This document shows positions 1-9,922 of a stretch of DNA of 52,986 nt, one piece after another. This stretch comes from Betaproteobacteria bacterium (GTDB taxonomy: Bacteria > Pseudomonadota > Gammaproteobacteria > Burkholderiales > Burkholderiaceae_D), in assembly GCA_025356395.1 (NCBI GenBank), contig JANXTA010000074.1, positions 1 to 52,986 of the forward strand, written 5' to 3'. A model generated the notes under the pieces. That model did no database searches. It had not been told where the DNA came from and saw only the letters and a program-made list of their open reading frames with translations. How positions within the stretch are numbered: position 1 is the stretch's first letter; each line of letters begins with the position of its first letter. Made by a program: the position numbers and the translations under genes.

Positions 1-922
<922 letters not shown>

Positions 923-2731
923 ATGTTTGTAAAAGCAAGGTGGCAAGGATTGTTGTTGTGCCTGTCGTTGGCAGCGCCGGTCGCGGCCGTCGCCGACCCA
1001 GACCTCGATAAGGCGATGGCGAGTTCGGACAACTGGGCCACGCAGGCGGGTAACGAGTTCAATCATCGCTACAGCTCGCTCAAGCAGATCAATGCGGGCA
1101 ATGCCAAGAAGCTGCAGGTCGCGTGGATGTTCTCGACCGGCGTGCTGCGCGGCCACGAGGGCTCGCCGCTGGTGATCGGCGACATGATGTACATCCATTC
1201 GCCGTTCCCCAACAAGGTCTTCGCCGTCGACCTCGACACGCAGAAGATCGTCTGGAAGTACGAACCCAAGCAGGACCCGGCCGTGATTCCGCAGATGTGT
1301 TGCGACACGGTCAATCGCGGTCTCGCCTACGGTGACGGCAAGATCTTCCTGCAGCAGGCCGACTCGATGCTGATCGCGATGGATGCGAAATCGGGCAAGG
1401 TCGTCTGGTCGGTCAAGAACGGCGATCCGAAGAGCGGTGCCGTCAATACCAACGCGCCCCATGTCTTCAAGGACAAGGTCATCACCGGCATCAGCGGTGG
1501 CGAGTGGGGCGTGCGCGGCTACATCAGCGCCTACAACATCAAGGACGGCAAGATGCTGTGGCGCGGGTACAGCGTCGGGCCCGATGCCGAGATGCTGATC
1601 GATCCGAATGTCACCACGACGTGGGCCGACGGCAAGGTCACACCGGTCGGCGCCGACTCGTCGCTCAAGACGTGGCAGGGCGACCAGTGGAAGATCGGTG
1701 GTGGCACGACCTGGGGCTGGTACAGCTACGACAAGGCGCTGAACCTCCTCTACTACGGCTCGGGCAATCCAAGCACCTGGAATCCCGCGCAGCGACCCGG
1801 CGACAACAAGTGGTCGATGAGCGTCTGGGCGCGTGACCTCGACAGTGGCAAGGTCAAGTGGGTCTACCAGATGACGCCGTTCGACGAGTGGGATTTCGAC
1901 GGCGTCAACGAGATGATCCTCGCGGACATCAACGTCAAGGGCAAGCCCACCAAGGCACTCGTGCACTTCGACCGCAACGGCTTCGGCTACACGCTCGATC
2001 GCACCAACGGTGCGTTGCTGGTCGCCGAGAAGTTCGACCCCGCGGTGAACTGGGCGTCGAGCATCGACATGAAGACGGGTCGTCCGGTCAAGGTGGCCAA
2101 GTACAGCACGGCGAGCAACGGTCCCGACGTCAATACCAAGGGCGTCTGCCCGGCCGCATTGGGCAGCAAGGACCAGCAGCCTGCCGCGTTCAACCCCAAC
2201 ACCAAGCTGTTCTACGTCCCGACTAACCACGTTTGCATGGACTACGAGCCGTTCAAGGTCGACTACACCGCCGGCCAGCCGTATGTCGGCGCGACGCTGG
2301 CCATGTTCCCGGCCCCGAACAGCCATGGTGGCATGGGTAACTTCATCGCCTGGGATGCGAGTGCAGGCAAGGTCGTCTGGTCGCTGCCGGAAAAGTTCTC
2401 GGTGTGGAGCGGTCCTCTGACAACGGCGGGCGACGTGATCTTCTACGGCACGCTCGAAGGTTATCTGAAGGCCGTGAACCTGAAGGACGGCAAGGAGCTG
2501 TGGAAGTTCAAGACGCCGTCCGGGATCATCGGCAACGTCTTCACCTACATGCACAAGGGCAAGCAGTACGTCGGCGTGTATTCGGGTATCGGTGGCTGGG
2601 CCGGCATCGGCATGGCGGCCGGGCTCGAGAAGGACGCGGAAGGCCTGGGCGCCGTGGGTGGTTACAAGGAACTGTCGCAATACACCAACCTCGGTGGATC
2701 GCTGACGATCTTCGCGCTCGGCGACAGCTGA
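923..2731 (+). CDS. xoxF: Lanthanide-dependent PQQ methanol dehydrogenase XoxF
   Basis: 602-residue periplasmic quinoprotein oxidising methanol, with PQQ and a lanthanide as cofactors and electrons passing to XoxG. ATG 923 was chosen because AGGAGA lies 6 bp upstream and a signal peptide follows (about residues 1-24, cut after AVA). The adjacent-Cys disulfide of PQQ alcohol dehydrogenases is C126-C127 (QMCCDTV). The [10 protein letters not shown] motif puts the catalytic Asp at D324 and a second Asp at D326. Known biochemistry assigns that second Asp to lanthanide coordination, and calcium-type MxaF has Ala there. Sequence resembles the XoxF5 clade along its whole length. No mxaI-like small subunit gene is present. 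First gene of the cluster, followed by a strong terminator. Confidence 0.97.
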   Translation: MFVKARWQGLLLCLSLAAPVAAVADPDLDKAMASSDNWATQAGNEFNHRYSSLKQINAGNAKKLQVAWMFSTGVLRGHEGSPLVIGDMMYIHSPFPNKVFAVDLDTQKIVWKYEPKQDPAVIPQMCCDTVNRGLAYGDGKIFLQQADSMLIAMDAKSGKVVWSVKNGDPKSGAVNTNAPHVFKDKVITGISGGEWGVRGYISAYNIKDGKMLWRGYSVGPDAEMLIDPNVTTTWADGKVTPVGADSSLKTWQGDQWKIGGGTTWGWYSYDKALNLLYYGSGNPSTWNPAQRPGDNKWSMSVWARDLDSGKVKWVYQMTPFDEWDFDGVNEMILADINVKGKPTKALVHFDRNGFGYTLDRTNGALLVAEKFDPAVNWASSIDMKTGRPVKVAKYSTASNGPDVNTKGVCPAALGSKDQQPAAFNPNTKLFYVPTNHVCMDYEPFKVDYTAGQPYVGATLAMFPAPNSHGGMGNFIAWDASAGKVVWSLPEKFSVWSGPLTTAGDVIFYGTLEGYLKAVNLKDGKELWKFKTPSGIIGNVFTYMHKGKQYVGVYSGIGGWAGIGMAAGLEKDAEGLGAVGGYKELSQYTNLGGSLTIFALGDS

Positions 2732-2751
2732 TGGCGCGCACGTAGTTCAAA

Positions 2752-2791
2752 GGGCGTCTCGTCGTCGAGACGGGGCGCCCCCTCTTTTTTC
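2752..2791 (+). terminator. Rho-independent terminator after xoxF
   Basis: A stem CGTCTCG/CGAGACG, extended outward by GGGC/GCCC, is followed by a C-T run with six T residues. It begins 21 bp after the xoxF stop. It would limit readthrough so that xoxF transcripts exceed those of xoxG and the genes behind it. Confidence 0.75.
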
Positions 2792-2931
2792 TCGTTCGTG
2801 AATGTCGTTCGCACCGCGTTTCTGCGGATCGCCTCACCGACTCTGCGCGGCCCGACGCGCATCACGACTCGACTTCATCCGGCGCGACTCGGTGCATCGT
2901 CACGCCGACTATCTCGAAGGACATGGCAACA

Positions 2932-3339
2932 ATGAACAAATGGATCGCATCGGTGGCGCTGTCGGTCTTGGCGTCGACGGCAGCGGCACAGCAACCGGCG
3001 CCGAATGCTGCTGCCGGCAGCAAGCCTTATGGAACGGTGGTTGACGGCACGAAGGTCAACCCGGCCGTGATGGAAGGATTCAGGGCGTGGCGCGCGTCGG
3101 CGTGCGATCGCTGTCACGGACCCAACCAGGAGGGGCTCGTCGGTCCCTCGCTGATCGAGAGCCTGAAGACATTGTCGAAAGACGACTTCCGCAAGACGCT
3201 GATGGAAGGCCGCCTCGAGAAGGGCATGCCGAGCTGGAAGGAAAGCAAGACGGTGACGGATCACATGGACGATCTGTACGCCTATCTCAAGGGCCGCTCC
3301 GACGGCGCCATCAAGCAGGCCAAGGTCCAGCCGATGTAG
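2932..3339 (+). CDS. xoxG: Cytochrome c, XoxF electron acceptor (XoxG)
   Basis: 135-residue class I c-type cytochrome with an N-terminal signal peptide (MNKWIASVALSVLASTAAA). The haem motif CDRCH is at residues 58-62, and M99 in EKGMPSW is the likely sixth iron ligand. Position right after xoxF and before xoxJ is the standard xoxFGJ order, so it should take electrons from XoxF in the periplasm. ATG 2932 is preferred over ATG 2923 because the AAGGA at 2917-2921 is correctly spaced only for the later start. There are about 200 bp and a terminator between xoxF and this gene, so it may have its own promoter. Confidence 0.9.
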   Translation: MNKWIASVALSVLASTAAAQQPAPNAAAGSKPYGTVVDGTKVNPAVMEGFRAWRASACDRCHGPNQEGLVGPSLIESLKTLSKDDFRKTLMEGRLEKGMPSWKESKTVTDHMDDLYAYLKGRSDGAIKQAKVQPM

Positions 3340-3432
3340 CCCGCTCGCTGGCCTGCGGTCGTGTGCCTCGAGCCGCGACGTGGCCGGTCTCGCATGGTCT
3401 GCAGAGCCTCGTTGAAACCTGGAAGGACCCCG

Positions 3433-4308
3433 ATGTCGCCCCACCGCAATCACCGGATGGCTCGCACGCTGCGATGTGCAGCGTGCGTGCTTCTGTGTTC
3501 TCTCGCGCCCGTCTCGCACGCCCAGGACGCCCCCGCGGCGCGGCAGGCCCTGCGGGTCTGCCAGGATCCGAACAACCTGCCCTTCTCGAACGACAAGGGT
3601 GAAGGGTACGAAGACAAGATCGCGCAACTGTTCGCCTCCGAACTGAAATTGCCGCTCAAGTACTTCTTCTTTCCGCAGCGGATGGCGTTCATCCGCAACA
3701 CGCTGCGTTTCAAGGTGCCGGGCGAGGACTATCCGTGCGACCTCGTGATGAGCGTGCCCAAGGGCTTCGATCAGGTGGCGGCGACGCGCTCCTACTATCG
3801 ATCGACCTACGTGCTGGTCTTTCCGAAACAGGGGAAGCTGGCCTCGGTCACGACGGTCGATCAGTTCCTGGCGCTGCCGAAGGAGCAGCTCAAGGCGCTC
3901 CGTATCGGCGTCTACGACCGGTCGCCCGCCGGCGACTGGCTCGCGAAGCACGACCTCGTTGATCAGGGCGTTCCGTATCGCACGCTCAACGCGGACCCCG
4001 AGCAATACGCGGGCGAGATCATCGACAAGGAGCTGGCCGCGCAGAAGATCGACGCGGCGATCGTCTGGGGACCGATCGCGGGCTATTACGCGAAGAAGCA
4101 GGAGGCGCGCCCACTCACGCTGCTGGTGCTGCCGTCCGAGAAGAACGTCAAGTTCGACTACGAGATCGTGATGGGCGTGCGCTACGGCGAAGCGGCGTGG
4201 AAAGAGCAGATCGATCAGCTGATCGAGAAGAACCAGGCGCGAATCGACGGCATCCTCGCGAGTTACGGCGTTCCCCGGATCGATGCGCGCGGTGTGCCGA
4301 TTCCTTGA
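3433..4308 (+). CDS. xoxJ: Periplasmic solute-binding-like protein XoxJ
   Basis: 291 residues, with a signal peptide ending near SHAQ and a bacterial extracellular solute-binding fold (LRVCQDPNNLPFSNDKGEGY; later YCDL- and WGPIAGYYA-type segments). This is the MxaJ/XoxJ pattern. XoxJ is thought to help mature or activate XoxF rather than to feed a transporter, and no ABC permease is adjacent. ATG 3433 has GGAAGGA about 6 bp upstream. The 3' end overlaps the next gene by 26 bp, indicating translational coupling. Confidence 0.88.
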   Translation: MSPHRNHRMARTLRCAACVLLCSLAPVSHAQDAPAARQALRVCQDPNNLPFSNDKGEGYEDKIAQLFASELKLPLKYFFFPQRMAFIRNTLRFKVPGEDYPCDLVMSVPKGFDQVAATRSYYRSTYVLVFPKQGKLASVTTVDQFLALPKEQLKALRIGVYDRSPAGDWLAKHDLVDQGVPYRTLNADPEQYAGEIIDKELAAQKIDAAIVWGPIAGYYAKKQEARPLTLLVLPSEKNVKFDYEIVMGVRYGEAAWKEQIDQLIEKNQARIDGILASYGVPRIDARGVPIP

Positions 4309-5353
4309 GCCCGATCTCGTCCGGGTTGTCCGGAGCGGGTTCGCGCTCATGCTGGCGCTCGCGTTCGCCGCGTCGTCGGCTGGCGCTGCGGAGCTCGATC
4401 GCATGCGGGCCATCGCTCTCGCCGGAAGTGTGCTCAAGGTCGAGGCGATGAACGAGCAGGGAGGCTTTGCGCTTGGGACAGCGGTCAGTGTCGGGCCCGG
4501 ACGATTTGTCACCAACTGCCATGTCACGCGCAACGCCGCGAGCGTGGCGCTGGTCCGGTCCGGAGCGCGCTGGCGCGCCGAAGCCGAGCGGGCCGACCTC
4601 GAGCGCGATCTGTGCCTGCTGAAGGTCCCCGGACTCGACGACGTGCCGGCGATCCCATTGTCCCGGGCGCTGGACCTGCAGGTCGGACAGTCGGTCGTCG
4701 CGGCCGGCTACACCGGTGGCGCCGGGCTGCAGATGCATGCGGGCATGGTCAATGCGCTGCACGACCTGTACGGCAGCAAGGTGATCCAGACCACGACCGC
4801 CTTCACGTCGGGCGCCAGCGGCGGCGCGCTGTTCGACGATCAGGGTCGACTGGTCGGCATCCTGACGTTTCGCCTGCGGGGCGCCGACGGGTACTACTTC
4901 GCCGCGCCGGTCGACTGGATCGCCGCTGCCATCGACGACGACCCGGCTTATTCGGACGTGCGTCCGCTGACGGGCCCGATGCCGTTCTGGGCGAAGCCGG
5001 TCGAGGCCTTGCCGTTCTTCATGCAGGCCGCTTCGCTCGAGGTGGACGGTCGCTGGGACGATCTCCTGGCGTTGACCGACCGATGGATCGGCACGGTCGC
5101 GAGCGAGCCGGAGTCCTGGTTCATGCGCGGCCAAAGCTACCTGCAGCTCGATGCGAACGACCGCGCCGTCCACGCCTTCCGACAAGCGGTCGAGCTCGAC
5201 CCGCGCTACGCCCGCGCCTGGTTCGACCTCGGCAAGACCTACCTGCGGCTCGGTGCGGTCGATGACGCGCGCAGGGTCACGCGCGTGCTCGAGGGACTCG
5301 ACCCGCAGCTCGCCTCCGAACTCGCGTCCACTTTGACGCCTCGCCTTCAATGA
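4283..5353 (+). CDS. Secreted trypsin-like serine protease with C-terminal TPR repeats
   Basis: 356 residues. An N-terminal hydrophobic segment (about 18-37) is followed by a chymotrypsin/HtrA-like protease domain with a complete triad: H80 in TNCHVT, D109 in ERDLCLL and S179 in SGASGGAL. From about residue 250 there are two or more TPR helices (AESWFMRGQSYLQL-like, then AWFDLGKTYLRLG). It overlaps xoxJ by 26 bp and shares ATGA with the next gene, so it is part of the xox operon. A periplasmic processing or quality-control role for the dehydrogenase is inferred. I do not recognise it as a named methylotrophy protein. ATG 4349 is a possible later start. Confidence 0.8.
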   Translation: MRAVCRFLEPDLVRVVRSGFALMLALAFAASSAGAAELDRMRAIALAGSVLKVEAMNEQGGFALGTAVSVGPGRFVTNCHVTRNAASVALVRSGARWRAEAERADLERDLCLLKVPGLDDVPAIPLSRALDLQVGQSVVAAGYTGGAGLQMHAGMVNALHDLYGSKVIQTTTAFTSGASGGALFDDQGRLVGILTFRLRGADGYYFAAPVDWIAAAIDDDPAYSDVRPLTGPMPFWAKPVEALPFFMQAASLEVDGRWDDLLALTDRWIGTVASEPESWFMRGQSYLQLDANDRAVHAFRQAVELDPRYARAWFDLGKTYLRLGAVDDARRVTRVLEGLDPQLASELASTLTPRLQ

Positions 5354-6090
5354 ACACCGCCATGCATGCATCGAACCCGATGAATCCTCTCCGTTCCGCG
5401 ACGAGACTCGCGGGTATCGCGGGTATCGCGGTCTTGTTCGCCGCGACCATCGCAACGACCGCTACGGCCGCCGAGAGCGCGATCTCGGTCGCGGAGCAGA
5501 AGGTCTTTCTCGACGACCACCTTCGTACCGTCGGGCCGTCGGGCGTGCTGCGCTATCGGTACACGCGCACCGGCACGCTGGAGAAGGGCATCGACGATCA
5601 CGTCGCGCTGACGATCCGTCCGAAGGGCGCGACGCGCAGCGTCGAAGTCGCGTACCTGAGCGGAGAACGGCGCGTCACGCTGCCGCCGCTCGACGACGCG
5701 AAGGCCAACCCGGTGATTCTCTATTTTCTCGAGCAGGACGTGCGCGACATGCACCGTCGACTCGGGGGATCGGAAAACTATTTCCGGCGCCGCATCCGTC
5801 TCGCGTTCGCCGAAACGGCCGACGTCCATCCGACGACCGCGATGGTCGATGGGCGGGAGGTCGCGGCCACCGAGGTGGTGATCCGCCCGTTCGTCGACGA
5901 CCCGATGAAGGAGAGGCTCGGTCCATCGCAGAACAAGTCGTATGCCTTCGTGCTGTCCGACCGGGTCGCGGGCGGGATCGTGCGCCTGCGTTCGCGGGTC
6001 GAGAACGATGCCGCGCGCGACGGGCCCGTGCCCACCGGTGGTACCCCGCTGATCGAGGACGAGCTGTCGTTCGATCCGCGTGCCAAGTAG
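5350..6090 (+). CDS. Exported protein of unknown function in xox operon
   Basis: 246 residues with a signal-type N-terminus (hydrophobic stretch around residues 20-40, ending ATAAES). The rest is soluble, beta-rich and charged, with no motif I recognise. The start ATG overlaps the TGA of the protease gene (ATGA), so the two are translated together. It could be an adaptor or substrate of that protease. Function unassigned; codon use and GC3 match the neighbours, supporting a real gene. Confidence 0.75.
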   Translation: MNTAMHASNPMNPLRSATRLAGIAGIAVLFAATIATTATAAESAISVAEQKVFLDDHLRTVGPSGVLRYRYTRTGTLEKGIDDHVALTIRPKGATRSVEVAYLSGERRVTLPPLDDAKANPVILYFLEQDVRDMHRRLGGSENYFRRRIRLAFAETADVHPTTAMVDGREVAATEVVIRPFVDDPMKERLGPSQNKSYAFVLSDRVAGGIVRLRSRVENDAARDGPVPTGGTPLIEDELSFDPRAK

Positions 6091-6121
6091 AGCCATCCGA
6101 ACGATATTTCCGAGGTCCACC

Positions 6122-6469
6122 ATGAACAACCTGCTCACCCGATCGATCCTGCTGGCGCTGGCCGCGCTACCCCTCGCGGGCCACGCCTTCGACTATCCGA
6201 CCATCGACCGGGTCGACTACGTCCACGCCTGCATGCGCGACAACCCGGGCCAGCCGCAGGAGATGGTCTACAAATGTTCCTGCACCATCGACGCGATCGC
6301 CAAGGAAATGTCGTACGAGGATTTCGTGGAGTCGTCGACCGCGGCCAACGCGTACACGATCGGCGGCGAGCGGGGCGAGACGGTGCGTGCCTACCGGCCG
6401 GCCAAGCAGATGGCCGACCAGTTCAAGGCGGCACAGTCGCGCGCGAAGAAGAGCTGTTTCATCAAATGA
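6122..6469 (+). CDS. Small exported Cys-containing protein of unknown function
   Basis: 115 residues. A signal peptide (MNNLLTRSILLALAALPLAGHA) precedes a small alpha-helical domain with four Cys residues (HACMRDN, YKCSCT, KSCFIK) that may form two disulfides in the periplasm. It lies 31 bp after the previous gene and 22 bp before the metallohydrolase gene, and is probably co-transcribed with the xox genes. ATG 6122 was chosen over the in-frame 6080 because only it starts a signal peptide. No function can be assigned from sequence. Confidence 0.7.
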   Translation: MNNLLTRSILLALAALPLAGHAFDYPTIDRVDYVHACMRDNPGQPQEMVYKCSCTIDAIAKEMSYEDFVESSTAANAYTIGGERGETVRAYRPAKQMADQFKAAQSRAKKSCFIK

Positions 6470-6491
6470 TGCAGCCCGACGGCCACGCGTC

Positions 6492-7430
6492 ATGAACGGG
6501 TCGCGACGCCTGAGTCGCTGGCTCCGCCTCGCGTGCCTGTGCGGCCTGTCGACGGGCGCCTGCGCCATCGAGCCGCTCGAAGTCCGGCAGATCGCGCAGG
6601 GCGTCTATGTGCACACCGGTCTGCTGGAGGAGCCGTCGGTCGCCAACCGGGGCGATGTCTCCAACCTGGGCTTCGTCGTCGGTGCGAGCTGCGTCGCGGT
6701 GATCGACAGCGGCGAGACGTTCGCGATCGGTCGTGCGCTGCGGGCGGCCATCGCGCGCGTAACAACGCTACCGATCTGCTACGTGATCAATTCGCACATG
6801 CACCCCGATCATGTGTTCGGCAACGCGGCGTTCGCGGCCGACGCACCGCGCTTCATCGGCCATGCGCGGCTGGCGGCGGCGTTCGCCGCGCGAGGCGAGC
6901 ACTACCGTCACGCGCTGGAACGCGACCTGGGTGCCGAAGCCGACGGATCGATCGTCGTGCCGCCCACGCAGGAGGTGGCGTCCGAGACGTCGATCGACCT
7001 CGGCGGACGCACGCTGCAACTGCACGCCTGGCCGCCGTCTCATACCGACAACGACCTCACGGTCGTCGACGAACAGACGGGAACGTGGTGGCTCGCCGAC
7101 CTGCTGTTCGTCGAACACGTACCCACCCTGGACGGTAGCCTGCGCGGCTGGCTGGCGACACTCGCCGCCCTCCGCGCCATGCCGCTACCGCGGCATGTCG
7201 TGCCGGGTCACGGTCCGGTCGACGCGCCGTGGCCGCAGTCGCTCGATGCCGAGCGCCGCTATCTCGGCCTGCTGGCCACTGAAGTCCGGGCGGCGATCGT
7301 CGCGCGTCGCTCGATGCAGCAGGCGGTGGATACCGTCGGGCAATCGGAGCGCGCAAGCTGGCGGCTGTTCGATCAGTTCCATCGTCGCAACGTCACGGCG
7401 GCGTACGCCGAACTTGAATGGGAGGACTGA
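6492..7430 (+). CDS. Quinoprotein relay system zinc metallohydrolase 2 (MBL fold)
   Basis: 312-residue exported metallo-beta-lactamase-fold protein. The signal peptide ends near GACAI. The metal motif HMHPDH is intact at residues 102-107, and further likely ligands lie in PPSHTDND and VPGHGP. It matches the SoxH-related family found beside PQQ dehydrogenases with a SoxYZ-like carrier and a second MBL protein. Substrate unknown; a thioester or carrier-bound intermediate is a common guess. The stop codon overlaps the start of the SoxYZ-like gene, so the two are coupled. Confidence 0.87.
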   Translation: MNGSRRLSRWLRLACLCGLSTGACAIEPLEVRQIAQGVYVHTGLLEEPSVANRGDVSNLGFVVGASCVAVIDSGETFAIGRALRAAIARVTTLPICYVINSHMHPDHVFGNAAFAADAPRFIGHARLAAAFAARGEHYRHALERDLGAEADGSIVVPPTQEVASETSIDLGGRTLQLHAWPPSHTDNDLTVVDEQTGTWWLADLLFVEHVPTLDGSLRGWLATLAALRAMPLPRHVVPGHGPVDAPWPQSLDAERRYLGLLATEVRAAIVARRSMQQAVDTVGQSERASWRLFDQFHRRNVTAAYAELEWED

Positions 7431-8287
7431 TGCCTCGCTCGCTCGCTCGTCGTCGCGTCGTGTTGTCCGGCTGTGCACTCGCGGCCACGGCGCTCATCCC
7501 CGCAGCCACGGCGGTCTCTGCCGACGCCGAGACCGAGGGCGGGACCAGCGCGATCTGGCAACGGGTCCGTCAGGGCCTGTTCCAGAACCGTCCGATCGAG
7601 ACCGATGCGGGCGATGTGATCGCTCTCGAAGCGCCGTTGCGCGCCGAGGATGCGGCGACGGTGCCGATCGCGATCCGCACCGTGGTCGCGTCGTCGCCGG
7701 CGCGGATGGTCCGCAAGGTGTGGCTGGTCATCGACCACAATCCTTCGCCGCTCGCAGCGGTCTTCACGTTCTCGGCGCAGAGCGGGCGGGCCGACATCGA
7801 GACCCGCGTCCGCATCGAGGAGTACACGACGATGCGCGCCATCGCGGAGACCGCCGACGGACGGCTCGTGATGGTGACGCGCTGGGTGAAGGCTTCGGGC
7901 GGATGCTCGGCGCCTGCGGGCAAGGATGCGGCGGCCGCTCTCGCCTCGGTTGGTCGCATGAAGCTGCGCGTCGACGACACGGCCGTGGTCGGTCGGCCAG
8001 TGCAGGCGCAGCTGATGATCAGCCATCCCAACAGCTCGGGGCTGGCGATGGACCAGGTCACGCGGCTCTACCAACCGCCCTACTTCGTGCGCCGCGTGAC
8101 GGTTTCCTACGCCGGCAAGCCGGTGCTCGAGGCCGACGTGGACTTCTCGATCAGCGAGAACCCCAACTTCCGCTTCTTCTTCGTCCCCGACGGCGATGGG
8201 GAACTGAAGGCCGAGGTCGTCGATTCGCGCGACCTCACGTTCGAGAACCGGCTGGTGATCCGGCCGCGTGTCGCCGCCGCGAGCTGA
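7430..8287 (+). CDS. Quinoprotein dehydrogenase-associated SoxYZ-like carrier
   Basis: 285 residues. The N-terminus RRRVVLSGCALAATA resembles a twin-arginine or Tat/lipobox-like leader. Two beta-sandwich halves follow, the first SoxY-like and the second SoxZ-like (the pattern of SoxZ is visible around VVGRPVQAQLMISHP and FSISENPNFRFFFVPD). This matches the fused SoxYZ family coupled to PQQ dehydrogenases. The C-terminal GGCGG swinging-arm Cys of true SoxY is absent; Cys in SGGCSAP, near residue 162 between the two halves, is the only candidate carrier Cys after the leader. ATG 7430 is used because GGAGGA precedes it; 7418 is in frame but less likely. Confidence 0.85.
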   Translation: MPRSLARRRVVLSGCALAATALIPAATAVSADAETEGGTSAIWQRVRQGLFQNRPIETDAGDVIALEAPLRAEDAATVPIAIRTVVASSPARMVRKVWLVIDHNPSPLAAVFTFSAQSGRADIETRVRIEEYTTMRAIAETADGRLVMVTRWVKASGGCSAPAGKDAAAALASVGRMKLRVDDTAVVGRPVQAQLMISHPNSSGLAMDQVTRLYQPPYFVRRVTVSYAGKPVLEADVDFSISENPNFRFFFVPDGDGELKAEVVDSRDLTFENRLVIRPRVAAAS

Positions 8288-8326
8288 CGGGCCGCCCTCA
8301 TGCCCCAGCCAGTCACGCCGCGGCCG

Positions 8327-8881
8327 TCAACGAGATCCCTGATGCTTCTCGACCATGTCGCGGATCAGGTAGGCGATGCCGCGTCGCCACGTGTCGTCGG
8401 TGTTGCCGCGCAGATCGACCGACTTCGCGAGCAGGACGTTGCCGGTCGCGACGTCCTCGATGCGGATGTTGATGTTGAGGATCAGGTTGCTGACTTTCTG
8501 GACCCAGCCCACCAGCACGCGTTGCGCACCGAGCTTCTGTCCGATCGCCAGTTCGCAGCCGTTGCAGGTGTGCAGGTCCTGGGTCGAGCGGGTCGTGTCG
8601 ATGAGCTCGCGGGCCGGCGCGTTGTCGACCACGACGTACAGGCCGTTGCTCGCCAGCGCCTCGGCGAGTTGCGTGCGGATCGCGTCCATCCGCGGACCCA
8701 GCGTCCGGTCGGGCACCGCGTCGCGCTGATCGTCGAGCAGGTCGAAGTCGAGTACGGCGATGGTGGCCGGCGCGGCCTGCGCCATCGCGTGCGCCGCGGG
8801 CCACGTCAGCAACAGCAGCGCGATGCCGAGGCTCGCCAGGCGGGTTCGTCGTCGCTGATGCGCGTGCGGGATCGGGTTCAA
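8327..8881 (-). CDS. DUF3280/DUF2380-like exported protein
   Basis: 184 residues if started at TTG 8881, which has GAAGAGGAG correctly spaced upstream. From there a signal peptide runs to about HAMAQA. The mature part has a nucleotide-independent alpha/beta pattern (TIAVLDFDLLDDQ, YVVVDNAP, CNGCELAIGQKLGAQRVLVGWV) known from small families encoded near PQQ alcohol dehydrogenases. The function is unknown. It is the only minus-strand gene inside the relay cluster. A longer version starting at ATG 8923 would put the signal peptide internally. Confidence 0.75.
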   Translation of the reverse strand: MNPIPHAHQRRRTRLASLGIALLLLTWPAAHAMAQAAPATIAVLDFDLLDDQRDAVPDRTLGPRMDAIRTQLAEALASNGLYVVVDNAPARELIDTTRSTQDLHTCNGCELAIGQKLGAQRVLVGWVQKVSNLILNINIRIEDVATGNVLLAKSVDLRGNTDDTWRRGIAYLIRDMVEKHQGSR

Positions 8882-8986
8882 GGTCGCTCCTCTTCGTGTG
8901 GCGTGGTCCGTCCTGCGACGCACCCGGATCGGGGTAGCGAGGATAACGCGCAGGCCCGCTGTGTCGTCAAGCCTGGGTTCTTGCGC

Positions 8987-9922
8987 ATGCGTCGCGTGCG
9001 TCGGTCCCTCTCAATGGCGGTGGCCCTCTGCCTGCCCTTGTCGGCGGTGGCGCAGACACCGGTGGAGGTCGCCCCCGGTGTGTATGCGCTGATCGCCGAC
9101 CTCGGCGACGTGAGTCCGGACAACCGCGGGGTGGTCGGCAATGCCGGCTTCATCGTCGCGGATCGCGCCGTGCTGGCGATCGATGCCGGCGTCTCCTACC
9201 GCTTCGGCGAACGCATGCTGGCCGCGATCGGCGTCGTCAGTCCGAACCCGGTGCAGCTGGTCGTGCTGACCGATCCGATCCAGGAGTTCCATTTCGGCGC
9301 GCCCGCGTTCCAGGACCGTGGCATCCCGGTGCTCGCCCATCGCGACGCGGCCGACCTGATCGCCCGGCGCTGCGCCACCTGCCTCGCGAAGCTGCGCGTG
9401 ACGCTCGGCGACGACGAGATGGCACGCAGCCGTGTCGTGGTCCCCGATCGCCTGATCGACGCTTCGACCACGCTGCAGGTCGGCGACCGCAACGTCGACG
9501 TCGTCTATCTCGGCGGCGGCGCGGCGCCGGGCAACCTGGCCGTCCTCGATCGGCGCAGCGGTGTCCTGTTCGCCGGCGGCTTGGTGTCGCTCGGACGGAT
9601 CCCGCGCCTGCGCGACGGAGACCTGCAGGTCTGGATCGATGCCCTGAAGGGTCTTGAGGCCTTGCCGGCGAAGTGGATCGTCCCGGGGCACGGGCCGGTC
9701 GCGACGCCGACGGCGGCGCGTCAGACGCTCGCCTACCTGGTCGCCCTGCAGGACAAGGTCACGGCCCTGTATGCGCAGGGCGCGAGCCTGCCGGTCGCGC
9801 TGCAGTCTGCCGACCTGCCCGCCTTCCGGACCTGGAGCCTGTACGCGACACTGCACACCGAGAACGTGCAGGAACTTTATCTTCGACTCGAACGCGCCGA
9901 CCTCAGGCGCGACCGTCCATGA
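8987..9922 (+). CDS. Quinoprotein relay system metallohydrolase 1-like protein (MBL fold, degenerate metal site)
   Basis: 311 residues with a signal peptide (SMAVALCLPLSAVAQ). The fold order matches the neighbouring MBL protein 2, including a PGHGPVATP segment near the C-terminus. However, at the HxHxDH position this protein reads LTDPIQEFHFG, so all four usual ligands are replaced. It may have lost hydrolase activity or bind metal differently; whether the whole family shares this cannot be judged here. The stop overlaps the start of cytochrome b561 (ATGA), so the two are coupled. Confidence 0.8.
   Translation: MRRVRRSLSMAVALCLPLSAVAQTPVEVAPGVYALIADLGDVSPDNRGVVGNAGFIVADRAVLAIDAGVSYRFGERMLAAIGVVSPNPVQLVVLTDPIQEFHFGAPAFQDRGIPVLAHRDAADLIARRCATCLAKLRVTLGDDEMARSRVVVPDRLIDASTTLQVGDRNVDVVYLGGGAAPGNLAVLDRRSGVLFAGGLVSLGRIPRLRDGDLQVWIDALKGLEALPAKWIVPGHGPVATPTAARQTLAYLVALQDKVTALYAQGASLPVALQSADLPAFRTWSLYATLHTENVQELYLRLERADLRRDRP

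Noticed and set aside
923-2731. MxaF (calcium methanol dehydrogenase) as an alternative for xoxF
   Set aside because: Asp at 326 instead of Ala, no mxaI, and neighbours are xoxG and xoxJ.
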